Origin: Firmicutes bacterium CAG:24053_14
GTDB taxonomy: Bacteria > Bacillota > Clostridia > Oscillospirales > Oscillospiraceae
Length of the DNA: 50,872 nt
NCBI GenBank assembly: GCA_001916715.1
Contig: MNSZ01000062.1
Location: 61,439 to 112,310 of the forward strand
Direction of reading: 5' to 3'
This document shows, piece after piece, positions 17,114 to 25,124 of the stretch (its first letter is position 1; each line of letters starts with the position of its first letter). The notes below the pieces were generated by a model, which had not been told where the DNA came from, did not search any database, and saw only the letters and a program-made list of their open reading frames with translations. The position numbers and the translations under genes were made by a program.

Positions 17114-17316
17114 TTTTTAGTGGCGAATTGGGGCACTTACGGGTACGGTTTCACCGTAGCTGATAGCTGTTAGCTGTTAGCTGAGAGCCAATGGAGTGCG
17201 GCGAAAAATTCAGTGCCGTACTAACGGGATGCGAAACGCTATGGTTTATCCCATTGTTTCCGGTCGGGTCACCGCAATATGCGTATCCGTTACTGCCTCA
17301 ATGCGCCACTAAAAAA
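17114..17316. repeat. Foldback repeat copy F (complete)
   Basis: Bounded by TTTTTAGTGGCG and CGCCACTAAAAAA, a one-base variant of the usual GAGGCG end that is matched on both sides. This compensatory change shows that the two ends evolve together. The interior carries the iterated stretch TAGCTGTTAGCTGTTAGCTG. Confidence 0.85.
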
Positions 17317-17354
17317 TTGGAGAAATGTTGTCAAGGAATTTTGCGTGCGAACGG

Positions 17355-17383
17355 TTGAATGTGGGACATCGAGGTGATACAAT
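17355..17383 (+). promoter_or_regulatory. Probable promoter of the aminotransferase gene
   Basis: TTGAAT (17355-17360), a 17-base spacer and TACAAT (17378-17383), about 150 bases before the start codon. The leader between contains no recognised riboswitch. Confidence 0.5.
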
Positions 17384-17534
17384 ATTGCTGCAAAGTGAGT
17401 GCAGTTTTGAGCGAAGTGAGGAAATATCGTCTCTAAACTGCCGCGTTTTCAACACATTTGCGCAAAGCAAAAGAAAGTTTTGCTCGGCAAAGCGTGCAAT
17501 TAAATGGCAAATTTGCAATTTTGGAAAGGATGGA

Positions 17535-18734
17535 ATGAAAATGAAGTTTTCAAGCAAGATCGAAAAATGCGGCCTTTCCCCGATGAGAAAGTTCGCGCCC
17601 TACGCCGCCGAGGCTGTCAAGAAGGGCAAAAAGGTTTATCATCTGAACATCGGCCAGCCCGATATAGCGACTCCCGAGGCGTACTTTGAAGCCGTGAAGA
17701 ATTTCTCGCAGCCGGTTCTGGCGTATGCTCCGTCCGACGGCGTTCCCGAGATGATCGATGCCGTTGTCAATTACTACGGCAAGATAGATGCTCCGATAAC
17801 CAATAAGCAGGTGCTCATCACGACCGGCGGCTCGGAGGCGCTTCAGATAGCGCTCTCCTGCATCCTCGATGAGGGCGACGAGATCATTATTCCCGAGCCG
17901 TTTTACCCCAACTACTCGACCTTTGTCACCCTCACCGGCGCGACTATCCGCCCCGTGACCACAAAGCCCGAGGAGGGCTATAAGTTCGCCGTGCGCGAGC
18001 GCATCAAGGCATGCATCAACGAGCACACCCGCGCGATACTGTTCACAAACCCCGGCAATCCGACCGGCACCATCCTCACCGAGGAGGAGCTGAAGCTCAT
18101 GGCCGACATTGCCAAGGAGCACGACCTGTTCATCATCGGCGACGAGGTGTATCGCGAGTTTGTCTACGGCGGCGAAAAGCTCATGAGCCTTCTCCAGCTT
18201 GAGGGCTATGAGGATAACGTAGTTGTCATCGACTCGGTCTCCAAGCGCTTCTCGGCCTGCGGCGCGCGCATCGGCTGCGTCATCACGAGAAACAAGGAGC
18301 TGTATAACCACGCAATGAAGTGGTGCCAGGGCCGCCTTTGCGCATCGACCATCGACCAGGTCGCGTCCGCGGCGCTGTATTCGGTCGGCCCCGAGTACTT
18401 TGACGCCGTGCGCAAGGAATACTGCGCGCGCAAGGACACGCTCGTTGAGGGACTCAAGAAGATCCCCGGCGTTGTGTATTCCGAGCCGAAGGGCGCGTTC
18501 TACGTCATGGCGGCGCTGCCCGTTGACGACGCCGAGAAGTTCCAGATCTGGATGCTCGAAGAGTTCGACGACAACGGCGATACACTGATGTTCACTCCGG
18601 CCGAGAGCTTTTACAAAACTCCGCACACCGGCGTCAACGAGATCCGCATGGCCTACGTCATAAACGAAAAGGACATCACTCGCTGCATGGAGCTGCTCAA
18701 AAAAGGCATCGAAGCTTATTTAGAGGCGAATTGA
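17535..18734 (+). CDS. Pyridoxal-phosphate aminotransferase, class I/II (aspartate aminotransferase-like)
   Basis: Transfers amino groups between amino and keto acids; the exact substrate is not determinable. 399 residues, full length for fold type I. Visible are YHLNIGQPDIATPEAY, TTGGSEALQIALSCI, the NPGNPTG motif, DEVYREFVYGG, and the PLP-binding lysine in DSVSKRFSACGARIG. The ATG at 17535 has GGAAAGG upstream; the open frame before it is noncoding leader. The last codons and the TGA stop (LEAN) are read from the end of foldback repeat copy G, so the native C-terminus has probably been replaced or trimmed. No terminator other than the repeat is seen. Confidence 0.93.
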   Translation: MKMKFSSKIEKCGLSPMRKFAPYAAEAVKKGKKVYHLNIGQPDIATPEAYFEAVKNFSQPVLAYAPSDGVPEMIDAVVNYYGKIDAPITNKQVLITTGGSEALQIALSCILDEGDEIIIPEPFYPNYSTFVTLTGATIRPVTTKPEEGYKFAVRERIKACINEHTRAILFTNPGNPTGTILTEEELKLMADIAKEHDLFIIGDEVYREFVYGGEKLMSLLQLEGYEDNVVVIDSVSKRFSACGARIGCVITRNKELYNHAMKWCQGRLCASTIDQVASAALYSVGPEYFDAVRKEYCARKDTLVEGLKKIPGVVYSEPKGAFYVMAALPVDDAEKFQIWMLEEFDDNGDTLMFTPAESFYKTPHTGVNEIRMAYVINEKDITRCMELLKKGIEAYLEAN

Positions 18735-18985
18735 GGCACCTACCGATACATATATCTCTGGTAGCCCGGTGTCGAAGTTGCCGACGAAACCGTAGTTGCC
18801 TCGCAACCCAGTAGTGCGCTGCTGAATTTTGCACCGCACCATGTAGGGAACGGATTTATCCGTTCCGCATGTTATGGTTTCGTCGGCACTCAAATCTGTA
18901 GCCGTAGGGGCGGCCATTGGCCGCCCGAGTGCCACGGTTTTGCCGGCACCCACCGGTCGTGCTGACGCAGTATGTGTATCGGCAA
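18719..18985. repeat. Foldback repeat copy G
   Basis: Starts TTTAGAGGCGAATTGAGGCA, inside the aminotransferase gene, and continues with CATATATCTCTGGTAGCCCGG and GTCGAAGTTGCC. It holds two palindromes (GGGAACGGATTTATCCGTTC at 18846-18865 and GGGGCGGCCATTGGCCGCCC at 18908-18927). The right end has lost its terminal CCTCTAAAA. Confidence 0.75.
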
Positions 18986-19130
18986 TTATTCACTATTAAT
19001 TATTCATCATTCATTATTCATTGGGGGCGGTCACAGACCGTCCCTTTTGCCTTCCCCTGCGTAGCTTGAGGGGAAGGTGTCGCCTTGGCGACGGATGAGG
19101 TGTCATTAAATCTGCGCCGTAGGCGCTACA
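18986..19130. repeat. Composite repeat debris, no gene
   Basis: An AT-rich stretch (ATTATTCATCATTCATTATT type), the dyad GGGGCGGTCACAGACCGTCC, and a block CCTTCCCCTGCGTAGCTTGA/GGGGAAGGTGTCGCCTTGGC/GACGGATGAGG of a kind I recognise as a common dispersed sequence in Clostridia. No reading frame here looks coding. Confidence 0.6.
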
Positions 19131-19459
19131 TTTTTTAGAGGCGCTTTTTTAGTAGCGCTTTTTTAGTGGCGCTTTTTTAGTGGCGCTTTTACAATGTACC
19201 GATACGGTGATTGCGGTGGCGCGACCGGTTGGTGCGGAAGAAACCGCGACAAGCGGAACGGATAAATCCGTTCCCTACGCTTCTATTTCGGTACTGGCAA
19301 AGCCACCACATGCGGGCGATCAATGATCGCCCCTACGGGTGCGGTGCAGAATTTAACACTGCACTAATGTATGGCGGCAGTTTTCCGGTTTCCACCGCAC
19401 CTTCGACACCGGACAACCGCAATATGCGTATCCGTAGGTGCCCCAATGCGCCTCTAAAA
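19131..19459. repeat. Foldback repeat copy H with iterated left end
   Basis: The left terminus is iterated four times (TTTTTTAGAGGCGC, then TTTTTTAGTAGCGC, TTTTTTAGTGGCGC and TTTTTTAGTGGCGC; 19131-19189). The interior holds the palindromes at 19254-19275 (opposite orientation to copy G) and 19316-19337. The right arm (TTCGACACCGGACAACCGCA, ATATGCGTATCCGTAGGTGC) is close to consensus and ends CGCCTCTAAAA at 19459. Confidence 0.85.
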
Positions 19460-19462
19460 TGA

Positions 19463-19491
19463 TTGACTGTGAGTTTTTGCTATGATATACT
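19463..19491 (+). promoter_or_regulatory. Sigma-A promoter of the CNNM/CBS operon
   Basis: TTGACT (19463-19468), a 17-base spacer and TATACT (19486-19491). The end of foldback copy H lies three bases upstream of the -35 box. Transcription would start near 19498, which excludes any translation start before that point. Confidence 0.85.
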
Positions 19492-19543
19492 GATTTTTAA
19501 TTTACCGGGCAGCAGCCCACGAATGGAGAGTGTTAGATCCGAA

Positions 19544-20821
19544 ATGGACGATGCCAGTCGATTGTCGCTGATAGTCGTAATTCTGCTTATCCTGTGCGCG
19601 GCGTATTTTGCCGTGGCGGAGACCTCGTTTGCCTCGGTCTCCAAGGTCAGGATAAAGGTCCGCGCCGAGCGCGGCGAGGCAAAAGCAATACGGGCGCTGA
19701 AGGTGCTCGACAACTTTGACCTTGCGATAACGAGCATACTCATATGCACGAATATCGTACATCTTTCCGCGGCGAGCATAGCTACGCTTGCGGTAACGCG
19801 CATGTTCCCGGGCGTAAGCGGCGCGGTTACGATCAGCACGTTTGTAATGACGCTGGTCGTGTTCTTTGCCGGCGAGATGCTGCCCAAGAGCATCGCGAAG
19901 AAATACAGCGAGCGGCTGTCGCTGGCGGTCGCGGGTTCGCTGTGGTTTTTCATGACCGTTCTCAAGCCTCTTGCAACGCTGCTGACGGCGATAGGCAATT
20001 TCGCCGCAAAGCTTGCCAAGGCCGATCCGCAGATATCCGTCACCGAGGACGAGATATACGATATCATTGAGGATATGACCGAAGAGGGCAGCCTCGATGA
20101 GGAGCGAGGCGAGCTTATAAGCTCGGCTCTGCAATTTGCGGAAACGACGGTCGAGAGTATACTTACCTCGCGCGTGGACATAGTCGCGCTTGACATCGAC
20201 GATCCTGTCAATGAGATGCTCGGCACCATACGCAGCGAAACGCACAGCCGCCTTCCCGTGTACGAGGGCAGCATTGATAATATTATAGGTATACTGTCGA
20301 TACGGAAATTTATAAAAACATACCTGCGCGAGGGCGAGAAAATGGACGTTCGCGCGCTTTTGGATGAGCCGTACTTCATCCACGGCAGCACGAACATAGA
20401 CGGGCTGCTTCCGGTGATGAGCAAAAAGCGGCTCAATATGGCCGTGGTTACGGATAACTACGGCGGCACGCTCGGCATAGTGACGGTCGAGGATATCCTC
20501 GAGGAGCTTGTTGGCGAGATCTGGGACGAGGACGACGTCGTCGAAGAGCCGTATGTCGCGCTGGATAACGGCGAGTGGGACTGCACCGCCGAGATGACCG
20601 TCAGCGACGTTTTCGAGCTTCTGGAGCTTGACGAGGACGACGATGACGAGTTTACGAATAAGCTCCTGGGCGAGTGGGCCTACGAGCAGTTTGACAATAT
20701 CCCCTCGGTGGGCGACAGCTTTGAATATGATAACGTTGCCGTCACCGTGTCGGAAATGCGCAATAATCGAATACTGCGGCTGAGGGTGCGCCTCATCGAC
20801 GAGGGAGGTGAGGAGAAATGA
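19544..20821 (+). CDS. CNNM/HlyC-CorC family transporter-associated protein 1
   Basis: Integral membrane protein of the CNNM family, linked to magnesium/cobalt efflux or homeostasis in characterised relatives. Domains in order: CNNM membrane domain (about 1-185, with AAYFAVAETSFASVSKVRI and ITSILICTNIVHLSAASIA), a CBS pair (about 195-325, with LTSRVDIVALDIDDPV and NMAVVTDNYGGTLGIVTVED), and the C-terminal CorC_HlyC domain. I start at MDDASRLS (19544); an in-frame ATG at 19523 is the alternative, and earlier codons lie in or before the promoter. It overlaps the second CNNM gene by four bases. Confidence 0.88.
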   Translation: MDDASRLSLIVVILLILCAAYFAVAETSFASVSKVRIKVRAERGEAKAIRALKVLDNFDLAITSILICTNIVHLSAASIATLAVTRMFPGVSGAVTISTFVMTLVVFFAGEMLPKSIAKKYSERLSLAVAGSLWFFMTVLKPLATLLTAIGNFAAKLAKADPQISVTEDEIYDIIEDMTEEGSLDEERGELISSALQFAETTVESILTSRVDIVALDIDDPVNEMLGTIRSETHSRLPVYEGSIDNIIGILSIRKFIKTYLREGEKMDVRALLDEPYFIHGSTNIDGLLPVMSKKRLNMAVVTDNYGGTLGIVTVEDILEELVGEIWDEDDVVEEPYVALDNGEWDCTAEMTVSDVFELLELDEDDDDEFTNKLLGEWAYEQFDNIPSVGDSFEYDNVAVTVSEMRNNRILRLRVRLIDEGGEEK

Positions 20822-22095
20822 CCTGGGCATATGTCTGCGGAATAATCGTCTGCATCATCTTCTCGCATATCTTCTCCTCGGCCGAGATGTCTTACTCCTC
20901 GTGCAACCGCATGAGGCTTGAAAACGCCCGTGACGACGGCTCGAAGCGCGCCGGGGTCGCGGTGAAGATCGTCGATAATTTTGACGATTCGCTCTCGGCA
21001 ATACTTATAGGCAATAACCTCGCGAACATAGCAAACTCCTCGCTCGGCTCGCTGCTGGTGCTGGAGCTGTGCAACGGCGATGACAGCTATGCGTGGGTGT
21101 CAACGCTCACGATAACGATCCTGGTTATCATCTTCGGCGAAACAATACCGAAGATCGTGGCAAAGGCAAGCGCAAATCGCCTGGCGCTGACGTATGCCTA
21201 TTTCGTGCGCGGTCTGACGATCATATTCATGCCGCTTATCCGCCTTGTCGTCGGGCTTATAAAGCTGCTGACGCTTGGGCTCAAGGGCGAAGCGGAGAAC
21301 ACCGACGAGGAAGCCGCCGTCGAGGAGCTGAGCTCTATCATAGAGACTGCCGAGGACGAGGACGTCCTTGACGAGGATCGCTCGGAGCTTGTGCAGGCGG
21401 CGATAGACTTTTCGGATATAATGGCCTCCGAGGTAATGACCGCGCGTGTTGACGTTGTAGCGTTGGATATCGACGAGGACATGGCCGATCAGATCGAAAC
21501 GATCGAGAATGCGCCGTTCTCGCGCATCCCGGTTTATGAGGACAGCGTGGATAACGTGATCGGAGTTTTGTATCTCAATCACTTCCTCAAAGCGCTTGCA
21601 GGCGACGAGAAGCCGGACATACGCAGTCTGCTCATGCCGCCGTGCTATGTTTATAAAACCATGAAGCTGCCCGCGGTGCTCACAGAGCTGCGCAAGGCAA
21701 AGCAGCACCTGGCCATCGTCACCGACGAATACGGTGGAACGTTGGGCATACTGTCGATGGAGGATGTCCTTGAGCAGCTCGTCGGCGAGATATGGGACGA
21801 TACGGATGAGATAAAGGAAGAGATCCTCGAGCGCTCCGACGGCGAGTTCGAGCTTGACGGCGACATGAGCATCTCCGACTTTATCGACCTTGTCGGCATC
21901 CGTGAGCGTGATTTCGAGGCGGAAAGCGAAACCGTCGGCGGCTGGACGATAGAGATGTTCGGCTCGTTCCCCTCGGTGGGCGACAGCTTTGATTATGAAG
22001 ATCTGCACATCACAGTTCTTGAAATGGACGGACTGCGAGTCGAAAAAGTCCTCGTAGTCAAAAAACCGCCCGAAGTCGATCCCGACGGCGATTAA
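20818..22095 (+). CDS. CNNM/HlyC-CorC family transporter-associated protein 2
   Basis: Paralogue of the preceding gene, 425 residues, same domain order: CNNM membrane domain (SSAEMSYSSCNRMRLENARD, ILIGNNLANIANSSLGSLLV), CBS pair (MTARVDVVALDIDEDM, LAIVTDEYGGTLGILSMEDV) and CorC_HlyC domain ending in acidic residues. It starts at an ATGA overlap with the first gene behind GGAGGTGAGGAGAA, so both are made from one mRNA. The pairing suggests they act together, perhaps as a heteromer; that is inference. A strong terminator follows. Confidence 0.9.
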   Translation: MTWAYVCGIIVCIIFSHIFSSAEMSYSSCNRMRLENARDDGSKRAGVAVKIVDNFDDSLSAILIGNNLANIANSSLGSLLVLELCNGDDSYAWVSTLTITILVIIFGETIPKIVAKASANRLALTYAYFVRGLTIIFMPLIRLVVGLIKLLTLGLKGEAENTDEEAAVEELSSIIETAEDEDVLDEDRSELVQAAIDFSDIMASEVMTARVDVVALDIDEDMADQIETIENAPFSRIPVYEDSVDNVIGVLYLNHFLKALAGDEKPDIRSLLMPPCYVYKTMKLPAVLTELRKAKQHLAIVTDEYGGTLGILSMEDVLEQLVGEIWDDTDEIKEEILERSDGEFELDGDMSISDFIDLVGIRERDFEAESETVGGWTIEMFGSFPSVGDSFDYEDLHITVLEMDGLRVEKVLVVKKPPEVDPDGD

Positions 22096-22103
22096 TTTAA
22101 ATG

Positions 22104-22137
22104 AAAGCCTTCTCCGTTTTTTCGGAGAAGGCTTTTT
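22104..22137 (+). terminator. Terminator of the CNNM pair
   Basis: AAAGCCTTCTCCG and its complement around a short T-rich loop, followed by TTTTTG. Confidence 0.9.
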
Positions 22138-22164
22138 GAGTGACTGTATAATCGGCGGCGTTTC

Positions 22165-22190
22165 GGAAACACTTACACCGAGGTGTTTCC
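22165..22190 (+). promoter_or_regulatory. Hairpin overlapping the ypeB ribosome-binding site
   Basis: GGAAACAC (22165-22172) pairs perfectly with GTGTTTCC (22183-22190), the eight bases directly before the ATG. Half of the GAGGTG Shine-Dalgarno lies in the stem. A translation-control role is inferred from position. Confidence 0.5.
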
Positions 22191-23456
22191 ATGTATATAA
22201 GAAAAAAGACGTTTATACTCATCATCACATATCTTGCGGCGGCGGTCGTTGCGCTGGGCGCGTACACGGCGGTGCATTTCGGCATGGAGGGCAGCTATCG
22301 CCGCACGGCCGAGTACGGTTATGCGCACGCGTTCGAGGAGGTGGTCGGCTCCGTGTCGGCGCTTTCGGACTCGCTGCACCGCGCGTCGTATGCAAGCGGC
22401 GCTGAGCTGTCGGGTCAATTGTGCGCGGATATCTACGGGAGCTGCCTTGCGGCCGAGATGACCATGGCGGTGCTGCCGTTTTCAACGCAGGAGCTGGAGC
22501 AGACGGCGGCGTTTATAGGAATTGCCGGCGACTATGCGCGCGGCAGCCTGCGGACCTCGGCGCAGTCGGGCTTTGACGATGCGGCGCGTCGGAACTTTGC
22601 CTCGCTTTACAAAACCGCCGCGGCGCTGACGCAGGAGCTGAGCGAGCTGCGCGACGAGATAAACGACGGCGATGTGCTGCTTGACGAGCCGGAGAATGTG
22701 TTTGCAGACTCCGGCGACAGGCTGAGCGCGTCCATGCTCGGGATAGAGGACGGCGTCGGCGCGACCGAGCTTGACGGCTACGACGGAAAATATGCAAAAA
22801 CCGCGCAGAGCACCGGAAAAAAGCCTATTGTACAGAGCGAGGCCAAGGCCATTGCCGCCGAGTTCTTCGGACTTGATAAAGATAAGCTCAAAGCTGAATA
22901 CAGCGCCGAGAACGGCACGGTGTGCTTTGCATTTAACGGCGGCAGCGTATGCGTCGATGCCGAGGGCAATGTCCTGTCGCTCAGCTCCGAGCGCAGCGTG
23001 GCAGGAGACATGGAGTCATCCGAGCTTGAGTCGATAGCCCGCGATTTCCTGACCGCCCGCGGCTTTGGCGAGCTGTATCTTGCGTCGAGCGAGCGATACG
23101 GCAGCGTGCAGACGATGAAATTCGAGTGCGTCGAAAACGGCGTGAGGTGCATTGACGACAGCGTGCGCATTTCCGTCGCCGGAGACTACGGCGATATCTA
23201 TGCCTTCGACGCGGCGGCGCATATCAAAAACCACGGCTCTTACCCGAAGGCCGCGGCCGCCGTGAGCGAGCTTGCGGCACGCACCGCGATCCCGGAAACG
23301 CTGAGCGTTTCGGATGCACAGCTTTGCTATGCTCCGACCGAGGGCAGGGGCGCGGTCTTGTGCTACGGCTTTGACTGCGCAGGCAGCGGCGGCGAGCGCG
23401 TTTTCATCCTCGTCGATGCGCAGACCGGGCGGCAGTTTGATATAGAGATACTGTGA
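22191..23456 (+). CDS. ypeB: Germination protein YpeB
   Basis: In Bacillus, YpeB is made in the forespore and is needed for the stability and localisation of the cortex-lytic enzyme SleB. This 421-residue protein has one N-terminal membrane helix (residues 7-27), a long helical region, and C-terminal PepSY-type repeats (VQSEAKAIAAEFFGL and SELESIARDFLTARGFGELY). GAGGTG precedes the ATG within a hairpin. sleB is not adjacent, unlike in Bacillus, so the partner must be elsewhere or different. Its presence indicates a spore-former. No forespore sigma promoter could be assigned. Confidence 0.85.
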   Translation: MYIRKKTFILIITYLAAAVVALGAYTAVHFGMEGSYRRTAEYGYAHAFEEVVGSVSALSDSLHRASYASGAELSGQLCADIYGSCLAAEMTMAVLPFSTQELEQTAAFIGIAGDYARGSLRTSAQSGFDDAARRNFASLYKTAAALTQELSELRDEINDGDVLLDEPENVFADSGDRLSASMLGIEDGVGATELDGYDGKYAKTAQSTGKKPIVQSEAKAIAAEFFGLDKDKLKAEYSAENGTVCFAFNGGSVCVDAEGNVLSLSSERSVAGDMESSELESIARDFLTARGFGELYLASSERYGSVQTMKFECVENGVRCIDDSVRISVAGDYGDIYAFDAAAHIKNHGSYPKAAAAVSELAARTAIPETLSVSDAQLCYAPTEGRGAVLCYGFDCAGSGGERVFILVDAQTGRQFDIEIL

Positions 23457-23487
23457 AAAAGGAGACTGCATTTTGCGGTCTCCTTTT
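23455..23487. terminator. Bidirectional terminator between ypeB and the ZIP gene
   Basis: AAAAAGGAGACTGCA pairs with TGCGGTCTCCTTTTT, giving T-runs on both strands between two converging genes. Confidence 0.9.
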
Positions 23488-24234
23488 TCACGATACAAGG
23501 CAATCGACCGTCAGCATAAGGCAGAAGCCGAGGAGCATGCAGTAGGTCGAAAGCCGGCCGCTGCCGCGGATGTGGGTCTGCGGCACCATGTCGTCAACTA
23601 TGACATACAGCATCGTTCCGGCTGCAAAGGCGAGCGCAAACGGCAGTATGCCGCGCGAGAGCGTTATGGCAAAGTAGCCGAAAAACACACCGGCTACCTC
23701 GACAGCGCCGCTTATAAACGCAACTATCGCCGCACGCTTTTTGCCCGTTCCGGCTTTCAGAAGCGGCGGTATGATTATCATGGCCTCCGGGATGTTCTGA
23801 AATGCGATGCCGCTTGTTACCGTCACGGCGTCGGAGAGGTTTCCCGTTCCGAAGCTCACCCCGGCGGCGATGCCCTCGGGAAAGTGGTGTATCGCAATGG
23901 CCGCGACGAACAAAAGCGCGTGCCGGCATGCCTCGTCATTGCCGTTTGTCATGCCCATGCCTCCGGCAAGCCGCGGGCCGACGATGTTTATGCCGCTTAA
24001 AAAGAATGCGCCGCAGAATATGCCCAGCGGCGTGAGCCACAGCGCCCGCGCGCCGGAAAACTCCACCGACGGCACGACAAGGCCGAGTATCGCCGCGCAC
24101 AGCATTATGCCTGCCGCCGCGCCCGACAGCGCGTCCTCGACTGCCGGCGGTATATTCTCGAACAGAAAGCCTATCACAGCGCCGACAAGGCTGCAAAGTG
24201 CAATGCCTGCCGCCGTAATAAGTACATAAGTCAT
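23488..24234 (-). CDS. ZIP family divalent metal transporter
   Basis: Membrane importer for zinc or other divalent metals. The 248 residues make about eight membrane helices, with the diagnostic helix IV motif AIHHFPEGIAAG and the helix V motif AFQNIPEAMIIIPPLL that hold the metal-binding residues. The histidine-poor loop makes it a GufA/ZupT-like member rather than a eukaryotic-type ZIP. The start is the ATG at 24234 (MTYVLITAAG), after GGGGGAATTAT. An open frame upstream reaches 24336 but runs over the divergent promoter and looks noncoding. Confidence 0.9.
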   Translation of the reverse strand: MTYVLITAAGIALCSLVGAVIGFLFENIPPAVEDALSGAAAGIMLCAAILGLVVPSVEFSGARALWLTPLGIFCGAFFLSGINIVGPRLAGGMGMTNGNDEACRHALLFVAAIAIHHFPEGIAAGVSFGTGNLSDAVTVTSGIAFQNIPEAMIIIPPLLKAGTGKKRAAIVAFISGAVEVAGVFFGYFAITLSRGILPFALAFAAGTMLYVIVDDMVPQTHIRGSGRLSTYCMLLGFCLMLTVDCLVS

Positions 24235-24288
24235 ATAATTCCCCCAATTGCGGTCGATGCATTCTATGCCGCATCGGAAAAATTGTGA

Positions 24289-24334
24289 TTGACAGCGGAG
24301 CAAATTTCCAATAGTATAATGTATAAAGTTATAC
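24289..24334 (+). promoter_or_regulatory. Promoter region of the lipoprotein gene
   Basis: TTGACA (24289-24294) is followed by TAGTAT at 17 bases or TATAAT at 20 bases (24315-24320). A short dyad GTATAA/TTATAC (24314-24334) spans the expected start site and could be an operator for one or both divergent genes. Confidence 0.55.
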
Positions 24335-24358
24335 ACAAACCTAAAAGGAGTTCAAAGT

Positions 24359-25075
24359 ATGAAAAATATGTCCCGACGCTTTGCGTGTCTTGTGCTTGCA
24401 CTTTCGCTGTGCCTTGCTCTGCTTGCCGGCTGCGGAAAGGATAAGGGCGGCGCGCCGGATCCCACGCCCGAGGCGACAAAGCAGACCTTTGACCCGGCGG
24501 CCTATGTCAGGGGCGGCCTCGACGCCGTGTATCTCGGAGAGTATTCCGACGAATACCTTGCCATGCTCGGCGGCGAGACTAAGGAGAGCTGCGATGAGCG
24601 CTATGAGCGCGGCATGCAGGTGAGCCTTGAGGTTTTCTGCGAATATTTCGGCATTGATCTTGCGCAGTGCAGCGACACGACGCGCACCGAGCTTCTTGAC
24701 CTCATGCGCCGGATGTATAAATGCGCAAAATACGAGATCGGCCCCACGGTGCAGGGCGGCGACGGCTACACCGTTTCCGTAACAGTCAGTCCCATTGCTG
24801 CGGTCGCGCAGGCGGCGCAGAACGATTACCCCGGCTTTGCGCAGGACGCGGCAAACCGCATAGCCGCCGGGGAGCTTGACAAATCGTCGCAGAGCTTCAA
24901 GGACTGGTGGGCAAAGTCGATCTGCGGCATGGTCTCGGCGCGCCTTGCTTCGCCCGAATACCTCGACGCGCAGACCGTCAGCGTGACTCTTGCAAAAAAC
25001 GACGGCGGAGCTTACGGCTTTGCAGGCACGAGCCTTTCGGATGTTGACGCGCTGATCGTTTCTTACCCGGCATAA
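24359..25075 (+). CDS. Lipoprotein, DUF5105-like
   Basis: Exported lipoprotein of 238 residues: signal peptide with lipobox LLAGC (Cys at about residue 25), then a glycine/proline linker and a helical domain. The segment YVRGGLDAVYLGEYSDEYLA resembles the start of DUF5105-type clostridial lipoproteins; the resemblance is from memory and moderate. AAGGAG lies eight bases before the ATG. The gene is single, divergent from the ZIP gene, and ends at a bidirectional terminator. Function unknown. Confidence 0.75.
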   Translation: MKNMSRRFACLVLALSLCLALLAGCGKDKGGAPDPTPEATKQTFDPAAYVRGGLDAVYLGEYSDEYLAMLGGETKESCDERYERGMQVSLEVFCEYFGIDLAQCSDTTRTELLDLMRRMYKCAKYEIGPTVQGGDGYTVSVTVSPIAAVAQAAQNDYPGFAQDAANRIAAGELDKSSQSFKDWWAKSICGMVSARLASPEYLDAQTVSVTLAKNDGGAYGFAGTSLSDVDALIVSYPA

Positions 25076-25084
25076 AATGAGCAA

Positions 25085-25124
25085 AAAATTCTTCGTATCG
25101 GAAGTGATACGAAGAATTTTCATT
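25085..25124. terminator. Bidirectional terminator
   Basis: AATTCTTCGTATC (25087-25099) pairs perfectly with GATACGAAGAATT (25105-25117), with T-rich flanks on both strands. Confidence 0.85.

Noticed and set aside
17325..17534. N-terminal extension of the aminotransferase frame
   Set aside because: It begins in a foldback repeat, contains the predicted promoter, and has no similarity to aminotransferase N-termini. GGAAAGG marks the start at 17535.
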